The notes under the pieces were generated by a model. That model was not told the DNA's origin. It did no database searches and saw nothing but the letters and a program-made list of their open reading frames with translations. From Bifidobacterium bombi DSM 19703 (GTDB lineage: Bacteria > Actinomycetota > Actinomycetes > Actinomycetales > Bifidobacteriaceae), in NCBI RefSeq assembly GCF_000737845.1, contig NZ_ATLK01000001.1, positions 186,001 to 250,000 of the forward strand: a DNA stretch of 64,000 nt. The letters are read 5' to 3'. Shown here piece after piece: positions 57,501 through 64,000 of the stretch; position 1 is the stretch's first letter, and the number at the start of each line of letters is the position of its first letter. A program made the position numbers and the translations under genes.

Positions 57501-57733
57501 GTTCCGGCGACGTCATCCTAAGACTTTATGAGCCTTCAGGTGGCCGGGCGAAGGGAACGCTGCACCTGTGCGGCGAACTCGAAGGCGGACGTATTGAGGA
57601 AGTCGGTCTGTTGGAAAACGCGCAGATTGATGATGATTTGTCCCGCGCCATCCAACCGGGGATTCATGATGCAGGAGACATGGAAATACATTTGGAGCCC
57701 TACCAACTCGCCACATTGCGCATACACCGCTAG
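54533..57733 (+). CDS. GH38 alpha-mannosidase
   Basis: A 1066-residue cytoplasmic alpha-mannosidase. Zinc site: GHAHIDSAWLWP (His 274, His 276, Asp 278); nucleophile Asp 388 in WLPDSFGYTG; the middle-domain motif LLLNQFHDILPGSAI is also present, followed by the C-terminal beta-sandwich domains. No signal peptide, so it acts on imported mannosyl oligosaccharides. GAGGAG lies upstream of the ATG. It has operator 3 and is followed by the regulator gene. Confidence 0.95.
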   Translation: MFLVPDQQLSRCDRVMQQRLAPHIHHVMATCTLRAFDNPGEPEPSSEFLAKVRDGCVEFHEFNVPGVWGTVWGTTWFEIRGVIDLAAAQGKKIELVVDLGWRENAGPGFQAEGMVYRADGSAIKSAHPRNQWIPLIDEDGTRHCDINPDGSFTLYMEAASNPFVEGPTPFSPTDRGECATGKPDDPYTLRRVDVCVFDREAHGYYEDLEVVSQLMRELPKDSPRYWQLAKALQRSLNAYDERNLSTLDEAREQLAGVLAEPAQSSVVNHVAVGHAHIDSAWLWPVRETHRKVARTVANALALMDEGPDFIYAMSSAQQYEWLEQEHPDLFRRVQQRVKEGRFIPVGGMWVESDGMLPDGESLIRQISFGQRYFKDKFGMNPRGVWLPDSFGYTGAWPQIARRAGFDWFLTQKISWNDTTKFPHHSFVWRGIDGTGILTHFPPVDSYDVPMNVHDLTYSQSNYLDKDLSRNAIILFGYGDGGGGPTREMDSRIRRMRDLDGAPKVDFGAPDELFDRVREEIVDHGDGETPSYQGELYLELHRATLTAQQEMKRGCRREENMLRVTEYMCASASVRNPDYRYPEDELNRIWKTLLLNQFHDILPGSAIAWVCRQAREEYARDIARLAEIAQEAGDAISSVRPDVAEVRNARIVSVADRPEDAWRVFRANHVPAAVEASNPVTQAQVASSAVGVQPVGASAVLLDHDGEDTVLDNGLLRVTVTPDGCVSSLYDLSADRELIPQGSAMGRYELMTDQPFQWDAWDIQRDSFLMASAIGDSQVVNSTVEPDGSVRVDVETKASGVDICTHISLRPASRALDFDAHVDWHTKEQFLKVDLPLALTPVNAQYECQYGLIERPIRKNTQADEAKFESCTRRFVRLEDPTYAAAVVNASTYGSDIAPIDADAHESKQAGTMLRLSLLSAPLYPDPNTDQGEHSYSWSVVTQADLDTVLAQASRINAPVLPVLPDISPLAQVEAQEGRMVLDWIKMADDGSGDVILRLYEPSGGRAKGTLHLCGELEGGRIEEVGLLENAQIDDDLSRAIQPGIHDAGDMEIHLEPYQLATLRIHR

Positions 57734-57895
57734 AGCTGGAAGTCCTAAATAACGTGGCTATAACATGATTCGTCAATGTGTTCCGCTGTATAAGCCTGTG
57801 CCATATGGTGGAACACATTGCGCAACGGACCTCCTGTCGATGGCTCGTTTTTCGCTACCGTGTTTGCGGCGGGCTTGCGTCTCCCCTATGATAAG

Positions 57896-57924
57896 AATCA
57901 GCCAATCGTTCAAGGCTGATTGGC
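57896..57924. promoter_or_regulatory. Inverted repeats in the leader of the LacI-family gene
   Basis: AATCAGCC/GGCTGATT (57896-57903/57914-57921) and, overlapping, GCCAATC/GATTGGC (57901-57907/57918-57924). They form alternative hairpins or a regulator site about 90 bases before the gene. No copy of the ACTAAAGCG operator is present here. Confidence 0.35.
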
Positions 57925-58014
57925 GCGCTTGATGGAGGAAGGTCAACTCGATACGCAAGTGAGCAGGTTGTGTCGCAGATGCGTTCGTTACAGGTTGGAA
58001 AAGGACGAGTTGTT

Positions 58015-59118
58015 ATGGAAGACGATGGTGTGAACGCTCGTCGGGGGCGTGTCAGCCTCAAGGACGTGGCTGACGACTTGGGTATTTCCCAGACCGCCGT
58101 GTCATTCGCAGTCAACGACCGTCCAGGCGTTTCGAAGGAGACGAAGGAACGGGTCAAGGAAGCGGTTGAAAGACTTGGATGGAGTCCTGTGTACGCCGCC
58201 CAGGCTTTAAGCTCCTCGAAGACCATGACGGTCGGTTTCGCTCCTTCGCGTTCCCACAGCAACCTTCAGTCGGAATCGTTCATGTTGCATTTCATGTCGG
58301 GCCTGCACGATTCTCTCAGTCGCCAAGGTTACGGTTTGCTCTTCCGTCCGACTTCTTCGTTGCGCGAGGAGGTGGAGACCTATCGCGATTGGGGCCGTCG
58401 CAAGCGTGTGGACGGAGTAGTGTTGGTGGATTTGCGCTCGGATGATCCGCGGCCCCAACTGCTTAGAGGAATTGGAATCCGCACAGTGCTTGCCGGAGGG
58501 CCTGATCCGAGCAATCTCATCCCGTCACTCTCGATAGATGATTCGGGAACAATGGCGAAGGTAATTGAGCATCTGGTGCAGGCGGGGCATAGCCATATCG
58601 CTTATTTCGCAGGCAATGAGAATCTTGACTACAGCAAGGCCCGTGTCGCCTCATTCATCAAGCTCGCGCAGCAGGACCATCTTCGCGCACCTACAGTGGT
58701 TCCCACACGGTTCGACACCCAGCTAGCCGTGCGGAAAACCTGTGGTCTGATGGCTTCCCCTGACCCGCCAACGGCATTCATCTATGAAAATGAAACGATG
58801 GCAGCGGCCAGTCAACGGGCGTTGGAAGAGCTGATGGCCAACAGAGGTGTGGTCGCACCAGGGGGTGAGAGTTTCGCTTCCAAAGAAGGATCCGTGGCGA
58901 TGCCGCATTTGCCGGCCATCGTCAGTTTTGAGGATTCGTTCGTGTGCAGCGCCGTATATCCGTCGATAACCGCCGTTCACCGTGACCCCGCTGAATACGG
59001 CAAGAAGGTGGCTCGACTGTTGATCAAGGACATGGATGGCGAGCATGTGGCCGGCAATCGGAGAATTCTTGCGCCAAGACTGGTAGTGCGAGAAAGCACG
59101 AGTTGGACTGTCGATTAG
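58015..59118 (+). CDS. LacI-family transcriptional regulator of the N-glycan locus
   Basis: A 367-residue LacI/GalR repressor. The helix-turn-helix is VSLKDVADDLGISQTAVSFAVNDRPG, the hinge helix lies around YAAQALSSSK, and a periplasmic-binding-like sensor domain follows to the C-terminus (FIYENETMAAASQRALEEL). It lies at the end of the glycan locus, and the three 16-bp palindromes at the glycosidase and importer promoters are its probable operators. The start at 58015 has AAAAGGA about 10 bases upstream; a GTG at 57970 would add 15 residues. Confidence 0.9.
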   Translation: MEDDGVNARRGRVSLKDVADDLGISQTAVSFAVNDRPGVSKETKERVKEAVERLGWSPVYAAQALSSSKTMTVGFAPSRSHSNLQSESFMLHFMSGLHDSLSRQGYGLLFRPTSSLREEVETYRDWGRRKRVDGVVLVDLRSDDPRPQLLRGIGIRTVLAGGPDPSNLIPSLSIDDSGTMAKVIEHLVQAGHSHIAYFAGNENLDYSKARVASFIKLAQQDHLRAPTVVPTRFDTQLAVRKTCGLMASPDPPTAFIYENETMAAASQRALEELMANRGVVAPGGESFASKEGSVAMPHLPAIVSFEDSFVCSAVYPSITAVHRDPAEYGKKVARLLIKDMDGEHVAGNRRILAPRLVVRESTSWTVD

Positions 59119-59291
59119 AAGCTTTGCCTATACAGGGCGACCATGTTGTGGCTGCCATCTCATCCTCGGGAATGAACGCGAGGGCAATCACACACTGAGG
59201 TGAATTCGTCCTTTGGCATGATATCTTCCCGTTGCATCGTCGTCTACAGTTGTGGTCATTGGGTAATGCAACCGATAGATAGGAGAGCGAC

Positions 59292-60221
59292 ATGGCTCAA
59301 CTCCCTAATGATGCACCCGTCTTATTGCGCAACGTGAGTGATGGGAAGCGTGCCGAAGATGGACGATTCGCGGTTCAGGCCATCGACCTCGTCAAGGATT
59401 ATGGTCATGGTGAGAATCTCGTTCATGCGTTGCGGCATGTGGACATAGGGTTCGAGCGAGGTAGATTCAGTGCGATTATGGGTCCTTCGGGCTCGGGGAA
59501 ATCGACGTTGATGCACACGCTCGCAGGTCTGGATTCAGTCACGAGCGGTCGAGTGTTCCTGGGCGGCGACGAGATCACCGGATTGAAGGACAACGAGCTC
59601 ACCGTGCTCAGAAGGTCAAAGATAGGCTTCATCTTCCAGAGTTTCAACCTTCTGCCGATGTTCACCGCGGAGCAGAACATACTCATGCCATTGACGCTCG
59701 CCGGCGGCAAACCTGACAGGGAATGGTATTCCAGGCTGGTGGAGACGTTGGGGATTGCCGACCGTCTCAAACACCGTCCCTCCGAGCTTTCCGGTGGTCA
59801 GCAGCAGCGTGTCGCCATAGCCCGTGCCTTGATCACGCGGCCGCAGGTCGTCTTTGCGGATGAGCCTACAGGGAACCTGGACTCCGCATCAAGCGCCGAG
59901 GTCCTGAGTTTTCTCAAGCAATCTGTGAAGGAGCTGGGGCAAACCATCGTGATGGTGACCCACGATGCCGTGGCGGCTTCGTATTCTGATCGCGCAATAG
60001 TCTTCGCCGATGGCCGCATTGTGGCGGATGTCGACCATCCCGAAGCAGAGCAGATGAGCGATTTGCTGATGAGGGAACGGAAACTTGCCATACGCGATTC
60101 CATCATGCCAAGACACGGCGTGGAGCAGTCGCAGATCGGTGGTGTGGGTTCGGCATTAGGTGTTGCCGCCTCGTCGGGACGCCATGCCATGCCTGGATCC
60201 AACTCGGGTATGCATTATTGA
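59292..60221 (+). CDS. ABC exporter ATPase, MacB/LolD type
   Basis: A 309-residue ATPase. Walker A GPSGSGKST, Q-loop FIFQSFNLLPMFTAEQN, signature LSGGQQQRVAIARAL, Walker B VVFADEPTGNLDS and the H-loop VMVTHD are all present. The FNLLP Q-loop is typical of the lipoprotein/peptide-export MacB/LolD group. About 30 residues precede the domain, and a Gly/Ser-rich tail of about 45 residues follows it. GGAG lies upstream. It pairs with the FtsX-type permease gene after it; the substrate is unknown. Confidence 0.93.
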   Translation: MAQLPNDAPVLLRNVSDGKRAEDGRFAVQAIDLVKDYGHGENLVHALRHVDIGFERGRFSAIMGPSGSGKSTLMHTLAGLDSVTSGRVFLGGDEITGLKDNELTVLRRSKIGFIFQSFNLLPMFTAEQNILMPLTLAGGKPDREWYSRLVETLGIADRLKHRPSELSGGQQQRVAIARALITRPQVVFADEPTGNLDSASSAEVLSFLKQSVKELGQTIVMVTHDAVAASYSDRAIVFADGRIVADVDHPEAEQMSDLLMRERKLAIRDSIMPRHGVEQSQIGGVGSALGVAASSGRHAMPGSNSGMHY

Positions 60222-60271
60222 ACATGTATGGAACCATTGCCGCACGGGCACGGCGTTGCGGCGCCGCCTCG

Positions 60272-60360
60272 AGCGATTCGACGTAAAGGCGCGGAGGACA
60301 GTCGGCAGTTCACGCGCATATGATTGGAGTTCCAAAAAGCGATTCGACGCAAAGGCACGA
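60272..60360 (+). repeat. Short direct repeat in the ATPase-permease gap
   Basis: AGCGATTCGACGTAAAGGC (from 60272) recurs 66 bases later as AGCGATTCGACGCAAAGGC (from 60338), about 20 of 23 bases identical, in the 178-base gap between the two exporter genes. Confidence 0.55.
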
Positions 60361-60399
60361 ATGACGGTGCCATGAGACCGAAGAAATGAGAGAACGGAT

Positions 60400-63165
60400 A
60401 TGTGGTCCATAACTCTGAGACTGATGAAAAAGAACGCGAAGATGCTCATCCCTGCAGGCATCGCCATCATGATAGGCACAGCGTTCATAGCGGCGACCTT
60501 CCTCTTCGGCAATGCCATGGAGGATTCGTTGACGACACAAATGACCGCGCAGTACGGACGGGCTACTCATGTGGTGAGCCAGAAGGACGAGGATGAGGTC
60601 GCGCTCCCGGAGGGTATGACGCCTACCGTGGGCGATTTCAACATTGATTCGATGCGTGCAATCGATGGTGTCGAAGACGTGAGGGTTATGATGCAGACCG
60701 AATTCACGGTTGCGACACAGGGCAGGAAAGCCCATCTGTACGTTGAATCCACTGCGGCGGACACGGCGTTGCTGCCTGTGAGCATCGTCAAAGGTTCACA
60801 GCCGAAGGGTGCCGGTCAGATAGCCCTACCGGAAGGCATCGCGAAGGATTTGCATGTGGGCGTCGGCCAGAGTATGCAGGCGAAGCTGGGAGCTGCCGAT
60901 GTGCCAGATGAAAAGAGTGGTGGTTCTGCGCCGGGTGCGAGTCGAGAGGCATTCGGTGAGGATGTATCAGGGAAACCGGAAGACGGTGGGTCGTCCGACG
61001 ATGCCGTTGCCTCCAGGACATCGTCCCCTGAGAATACAGGCGTGGATTTGAAGGTGGTGGGCCTTACCCGGGACGATACTGGATTATATGGTGCTTTCGG
61101 AGGTGCCGCGATCGTTTCGGATGACGTATTGGTGCGCAGTTACGGCGTCACCGATGTCAATCGGATTCCCGTGGATTCCGCGACGGTGCTGGTGAAGATC
61201 AATCCCGCCAAGTTCGGCACGGCGCCGGCGGCCATCAAAAAACTTCTGCCGAAAGGCTACTCTCTGTCCACCAGGCAGGCTCTGGCCGATGGGCGTATCC
61301 GCAAACTGAGCAAGGAAGGCACGTCTGTGGTCACCACCTTCCTGCTGTGCTTCGCGATTCTCGCCATGTTCGTGGCTGCACTGGTCATCGCCAATACGTT
61401 CCAGGTCATGGTGGCCCAGCGGCGCCGTACGCTTGCGCTGCTGCGCGCCATCGGAGCCAAGAAAGGGCAGTTGTACCGTTCGGTGCTTACGGAAGCTGGC
61501 TTGCTTGGCGTCATCTCCTCCATCTTGGGCATCGTTCTGGGCGTGGCACTCATGGAACTGATGTGCGGTACAAAATGGATGAACGCATCAGGCGCGCCCT
61601 TGAAGGTCGTCGTCACGCCTCCGGTCATTTGGGTGCCATTGGTGTTCGGCGTCATCGTTACGGTTCTGGCCTCCATCTCTTCGGCGCGGTCGGCTACGAG
61701 CGTCACGCCTTTGGAGGCGTTGCAGCCGTTCGAAGCTGCGGCCTCTCGCAAAGCCGGACGTGTTCGTGCCTTCCTGGGGATCTTGATGCTTGTGGCTGGA
61801 TTGGTGCTTTGTTTTGCTGCGATTCGCCAGATGCCCGGTCTCATCAATGGTTCTGGAGCTTCGCAGAAGGATAGTTCGAACACATACGATGGGCTCCTGC
61901 TTTCGGCCATCGCTGGCTGCGCTCTGATATTTCTTGCTCTCGCAATCATGGCTGTCTTCTGGCTGCCTTGGATCATGAAGGGCGTGGGCTCAGTGATCTC
62001 GCATTGCGGTCCAAGCGCCAATGTTGCCAGCGCAAACATCCAAAAGAACCCTCGCCGTGTGGCGGCCACAGGGCTGGCCCTGCTCATCGGCGTCACATTG
62101 GTCTCAACCATCGCGACCGGGGCGGCAAGCGGAAAGCGGACCATCAACGAATCGCTGGACTCCCATTACAGTGTCGACATGTCGGCGGACGGCGACGGGC
62201 TCGACCGGGCGGCGGCCAGGGAGATTGCCGTCGTGAAAGGAGTGAGTAAAACCCTCTATATGCCGGCCGCCATTGTGCAGATCAAAGGGGACAAGGGCCT
62301 ACAGGATGCGGATCGGCAAATGCTTCTTGTCGGTGTGGATTCCATCGAAAGCCTGCGGTCCGTGCTTCGTCTGAATCTCAGTCGCACGACATTGGACGAC
62401 GGCAGCGTGTTACTGCCGCAAATATCCGAGGCAACGGGTCACAAGCTCACCGTCGAAGAAAAAGTGGTGTTCCAATCGGCGGATCTGGGTGATGAGGCCA
62501 AACCTAACGGCAAATCGTTGGTGTTGAAGTCGAGCCAACTTGATTACCGTCGGGTTTCAGGCAGCACTCAACCCGTTGGTTTCGTAACAATGAAGCATTT
62601 TCGCAACGGTGATCTCCACGCCCAAAGCCACTTGCTTATCGGCCGGCTGGTCGATCCGAACGACATGACGGTGTTCAAGGAAATACAGGCATCGGTCTCA
62701 AACAACCACGTGCAGATATCAGGCCCGGCCGTGGAAAGGCAGAGATGGAATAAGACAATCGAGAGTATCATGCTGCTGATCGTAGGGCTTTTGGCTGTCG
62801 CCGTGCTCATCGCGCTCATCGGCGTGGCGAACACGCTCAGTCTTTCGGTCATAGAACGCACCAAGGAGTCGGCGACGTTGCGTGCCATAGGTATGACACG
62901 TGGCCAGTTGAAGCGGTCGCTCGCCATCGAGGCGTTGCTCATATCACTGGTCAATGCCGTATTGGGAGTGATGCTTGGAACCGGCTTCGGCTGGCTGGGT
63001 GCCTACATGGTGTTCAGCCTATACGGGAAGGTTTCGTATCCGTTTAATTGGAAGGTCAATGGCATCATGCTCATCGTCGCCGTATTGGCGGCGCTCTTCG
63101 CCAGTGTGCTTCCGGCCCGCAGAGCTGTGAAGACGCCTCCTGTGGAGGCTTTGGCAGAAGCGTAG
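60400..63165 (+). CDS. ABC exporter permease with two FtsX domains
   Basis: A 921-residue permease. One N-terminal membrane segment (AKMLIPAGIAIMIGTAFIAATF) is followed by a large extracytoplasmic domain (about residues 40-300), an FtsX block of three segments with RRRTLALLRAIGAKKGQL, a further segment, a second extracytoplasmic domain and the C-terminal FtsX block (RTKESATLRAIGMTRGQLK). This duplicated layout is typical of Gram-positive MacB-like or bacitracin-type exporters. It partners the ATPase encoded just upstream. Confidence 0.9.
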   Translation: MWSITLRLMKKNAKMLIPAGIAIMIGTAFIAATFLFGNAMEDSLTTQMTAQYGRATHVVSQKDEDEVALPEGMTPTVGDFNIDSMRAIDGVEDVRVMMQTEFTVATQGRKAHLYVESTAADTALLPVSIVKGSQPKGAGQIALPEGIAKDLHVGVGQSMQAKLGAADVPDEKSGGSAPGASREAFGEDVSGKPEDGGSSDDAVASRTSSPENTGVDLKVVGLTRDDTGLYGAFGGAAIVSDDVLVRSYGVTDVNRIPVDSATVLVKINPAKFGTAPAAIKKLLPKGYSLSTRQALADGRIRKLSKEGTSVVTTFLLCFAILAMFVAALVIANTFQVMVAQRRRTLALLRAIGAKKGQLYRSVLTEAGLLGVISSILGIVLGVALMELMCGTKWMNASGAPLKVVVTPPVIWVPLVFGVIVTVLASISSARSATSVTPLEALQPFEAAASRKAGRVRAFLGILMLVAGLVLCFAAIRQMPGLINGSGASQKDSSNTYDGLLLSAIAGCALIFLALAIMAVFWLPWIMKGVGSVISHCGPSANVASANIQKNPRRVAATGLALLIGVTLVSTIATGAASGKRTINESLDSHYSVDMSADGDGLDRAAAREIAVVKGVSKTLYMPAAIVQIKGDKGLQDADRQMLLVGVDSIESLRSVLRLNLSRTTLDDGSVLLPQISEATGHKLTVEEKVVFQSADLGDEAKPNGKSLVLKSSQLDYRRVSGSTQPVGFVTMKHFRNGDLHAQSHLLIGRLVDPNDMTVFKEIQASVSNNHVQISGPAVERQRWNKTIESIMLLIVGLLAVAVLIALIGVANTLSLSVIERTKESATLRAIGMTRGQLKRSLAIEALLISLVNAVLGVMLGTGFGWLGAYMVFSLYGKVSYPFNWKVNGIMLIVAVLAALFASVLPARRAVKTPPVEALAEA

Positions 63166-63389
63166 CGCAGGCATTCGATGACGTCCTTGTACATACGAAG
63201 TGAAGCGCGGTGTGCAAGGACATCATCGCTGCGCCATGGGCAGTGCAATCCGGGTGGCACGTTGTCATCCGCCAGCGACCATGGTCGTTGATTGCCCGCC
63301 ATGCGCGTTGCCGTTGGGTTTTCTATCGCGGCTTTCTCGGACAAGGCGATATTGCGCCGTGCACTGAATGGCTGGAGTCGTGCGGTTGT

Positions 63390-63416
63390 CGTGCCTATAA
63401 TAAAAGCATAGGCACG
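63390..63416. promoter_or_regulatory. Operator-like palindrome over the promoter of the aldo/keto reductase gene
   Basis: CGTGCCTAT (63390-63398) and ATAGGCACG (63408-63416) are perfect 9-bp inverted copies around 9 bases. A TATAAT (63396-63401) overlaps the left arm, 45 bases from the gene, so a protein bound here would cover the -10. A leader hairpin is the alternative. Nothing else was seen in the gap after the exporter genes. Confidence 0.55.
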
Positions 63417-63440
63417 AAGCCTGTTTTCGGGGAGGAAACG

Positions 63441-64000
63441 ATGTTTGATTATGCAACGACGTATACGCCGGATCAGAACCGGTATGGACGGCTGGATTAC
63501 CAACGGTGTGGGAAGAGCGGTTTGATGCTGCCGCCCGTCTCATTGGGTCTGTGGCACAACTTCGGAGACACCGGCAATTACGACACCATGCGCCGCATGA
63601 TGTTCACCGCGTTCGACAACGGCATCACCCATTTCGATCTCGCCAACAACTACGGTCCCGAACCCGGTAGCGCCGAGGTGAACGCCGGTCGTATTCTGCA
63701 CAAGGATTTCGCCGGTCATCTCGATGAGCTGGTCATCAGCACCAAGGCAGGTTTCGAGATGTGGGAAGGGCCATACGGCAACTGGGGCAGCCGCAAGTAC
63801 CTGCTCAACAGCCTCGATCAGAGTCTGGAGCGTCTGGGGCTTGATCATGTGGACATCTTCTATCACCATCGCATGGATCCGAAGACGCCACTCGAGGAGA
63901 CCATGGGTGCGCTCGCCACGGCCGTGAGTAGCGGCAAGGCCTTGTATGTCGGACTTTCCAACTACGACGGACAGACGCTTGAGGAGGCCGCGAAGATTCT
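63441..64000 (+). CDS. Aldo/keto reductase, N-terminal part
   Basis: The first 186 codons of an aldo/keto reductase; the gene continues past the right edge. The NADPH-dependent fold is seen in FDNGITHFDLANNYGP (catalytic Asp and Tyr), LVISTKAGF (catalytic Lys) and VDIFYHHRMDPKTPLEETM (His). The GPEPGSAE segment resembles the YghZ/L-glyceraldehyde-3-phosphate reductase group. GGGGAGG lies 7 bases upstream of the ATG. Confidence 0.92.
   Translation, partial: MFDYATTYTPDQNRYGRLDYQRCGKSGLMLPPVSLGLWHNFGDTGNYDTMRRMMFTAFDNGITHFDLANNYGPEPGSAEVNAGRILHKDFAGHLDELVISTKAGFEMWEGPYGNWGSRKYLLNSLDQSLERLGLDHVDIFYHHRMDPKTPLEETMGALATAVSSGKALYVGLSNYDGQTLEEAAKI

Noticed and set aside
1-64000. CRISPR array
   Set aside because: No set of regularly spaced short repeats was seen; the repeats found are att copies, operator copies or isolated pairs.

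Overview
The window looks like a contiguous piece of a Bifidobacterium chromosome (Actinomycetota). The support is the mix of actinobacterial markers (SepH, CarD, a DUF4193 zinc-ribbon protein, two tandem ClpP genes, a glutamine-dependent NadE), the fermentative pflB-pflA pair, a succinate dehydrogenase/fumarate reductase pair without membrane anchors, and a host-glycan degradation locus. The species is not determined. The backbone is GC-rich; the stretch at about 33.0-36.6 kb is clearly AT-richer and foreign in character.

Layout. 0-4.5 kb: end of a ComF-like gene, an SOS-controlled umuD-umuC pair and a histidine kinase/response regulator pair. 4.6-19.3 kb: housekeeping genes (carD, parC-type topoisomerase IV subunit A, a phosphodiesterase-family protein, sepH, DUF4193-dut, rel, cyclophilin, an M20 peptidase, nadE). 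19.4-30.5 kb: pflB and pflA, each preceded by a CRP/FNR-like palindrome, then rnd, tig, a ClC-type channel, clpP1-clpP2 and clpX. 31.0-36.7 kb: a tRNA-Arg(ACG) gene carrying a 5.6-kb integrative element bounded by a perfect 60-bp direct repeat. 37.5-47.2 kb: O-methyltransferase, sdhA-sdhB, a methylguanine-DNA methyltransferase-like gene, and a pyridoxal kinase-yraN-comM-dprA strand. 47.5-59.1 kb: an N-glycan utilisation locus. 59.3-64 kb: a MacB-like ABC exporter and an aldo/keto reductase that runs off the window.

The most unusual item lies in the integrative element. A 47-codon gene at 33868-34011, with its own consensus promoter and strong ribosome-binding site, encodes what reads as a class III lanthipeptide precursor: a short leader with a VLSLQ motif and a core with two Ser-x2-Ser-x3-Cys motifs (SLVSVAGC and STASVVFC), the labionin/lanthionine-forming pattern of SapB, avermipeptin and labyrinthopeptin. 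It is followed after 13 bases by a small lipoprotein. No lanthipeptide synthetase (LanKC) or exporter is in the element or the window, so it is either an orphan precursor modified in trans or the relic of a larger cluster. The rest of the element holds xis and int, an IS3-type transposase scrap, and a gene broken by a -1 frameshift.

The N-glycan locus is compact and biochemically coherent: a sortase-type cell-wall-anchored GH18 endo-beta-N-acetylglucosaminidase would release glycans from glycoproteins, an ABC importer (binding protein and two permeases, no local ATPase) would take them up, a cytoplasmic GH38 alpha-mannosidase would trim alpha-mannose, and a GH5_18-like beta-mannosidase would cut the Man-beta-1,4-GlcNAc core. 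A LacI-family regulator closes the locus. Three promoters in it carry the same 16-bp operator, ACTAAAGCG(C/T)TTTAGT, each exactly 3 bases downstream of the -10 hexamer.
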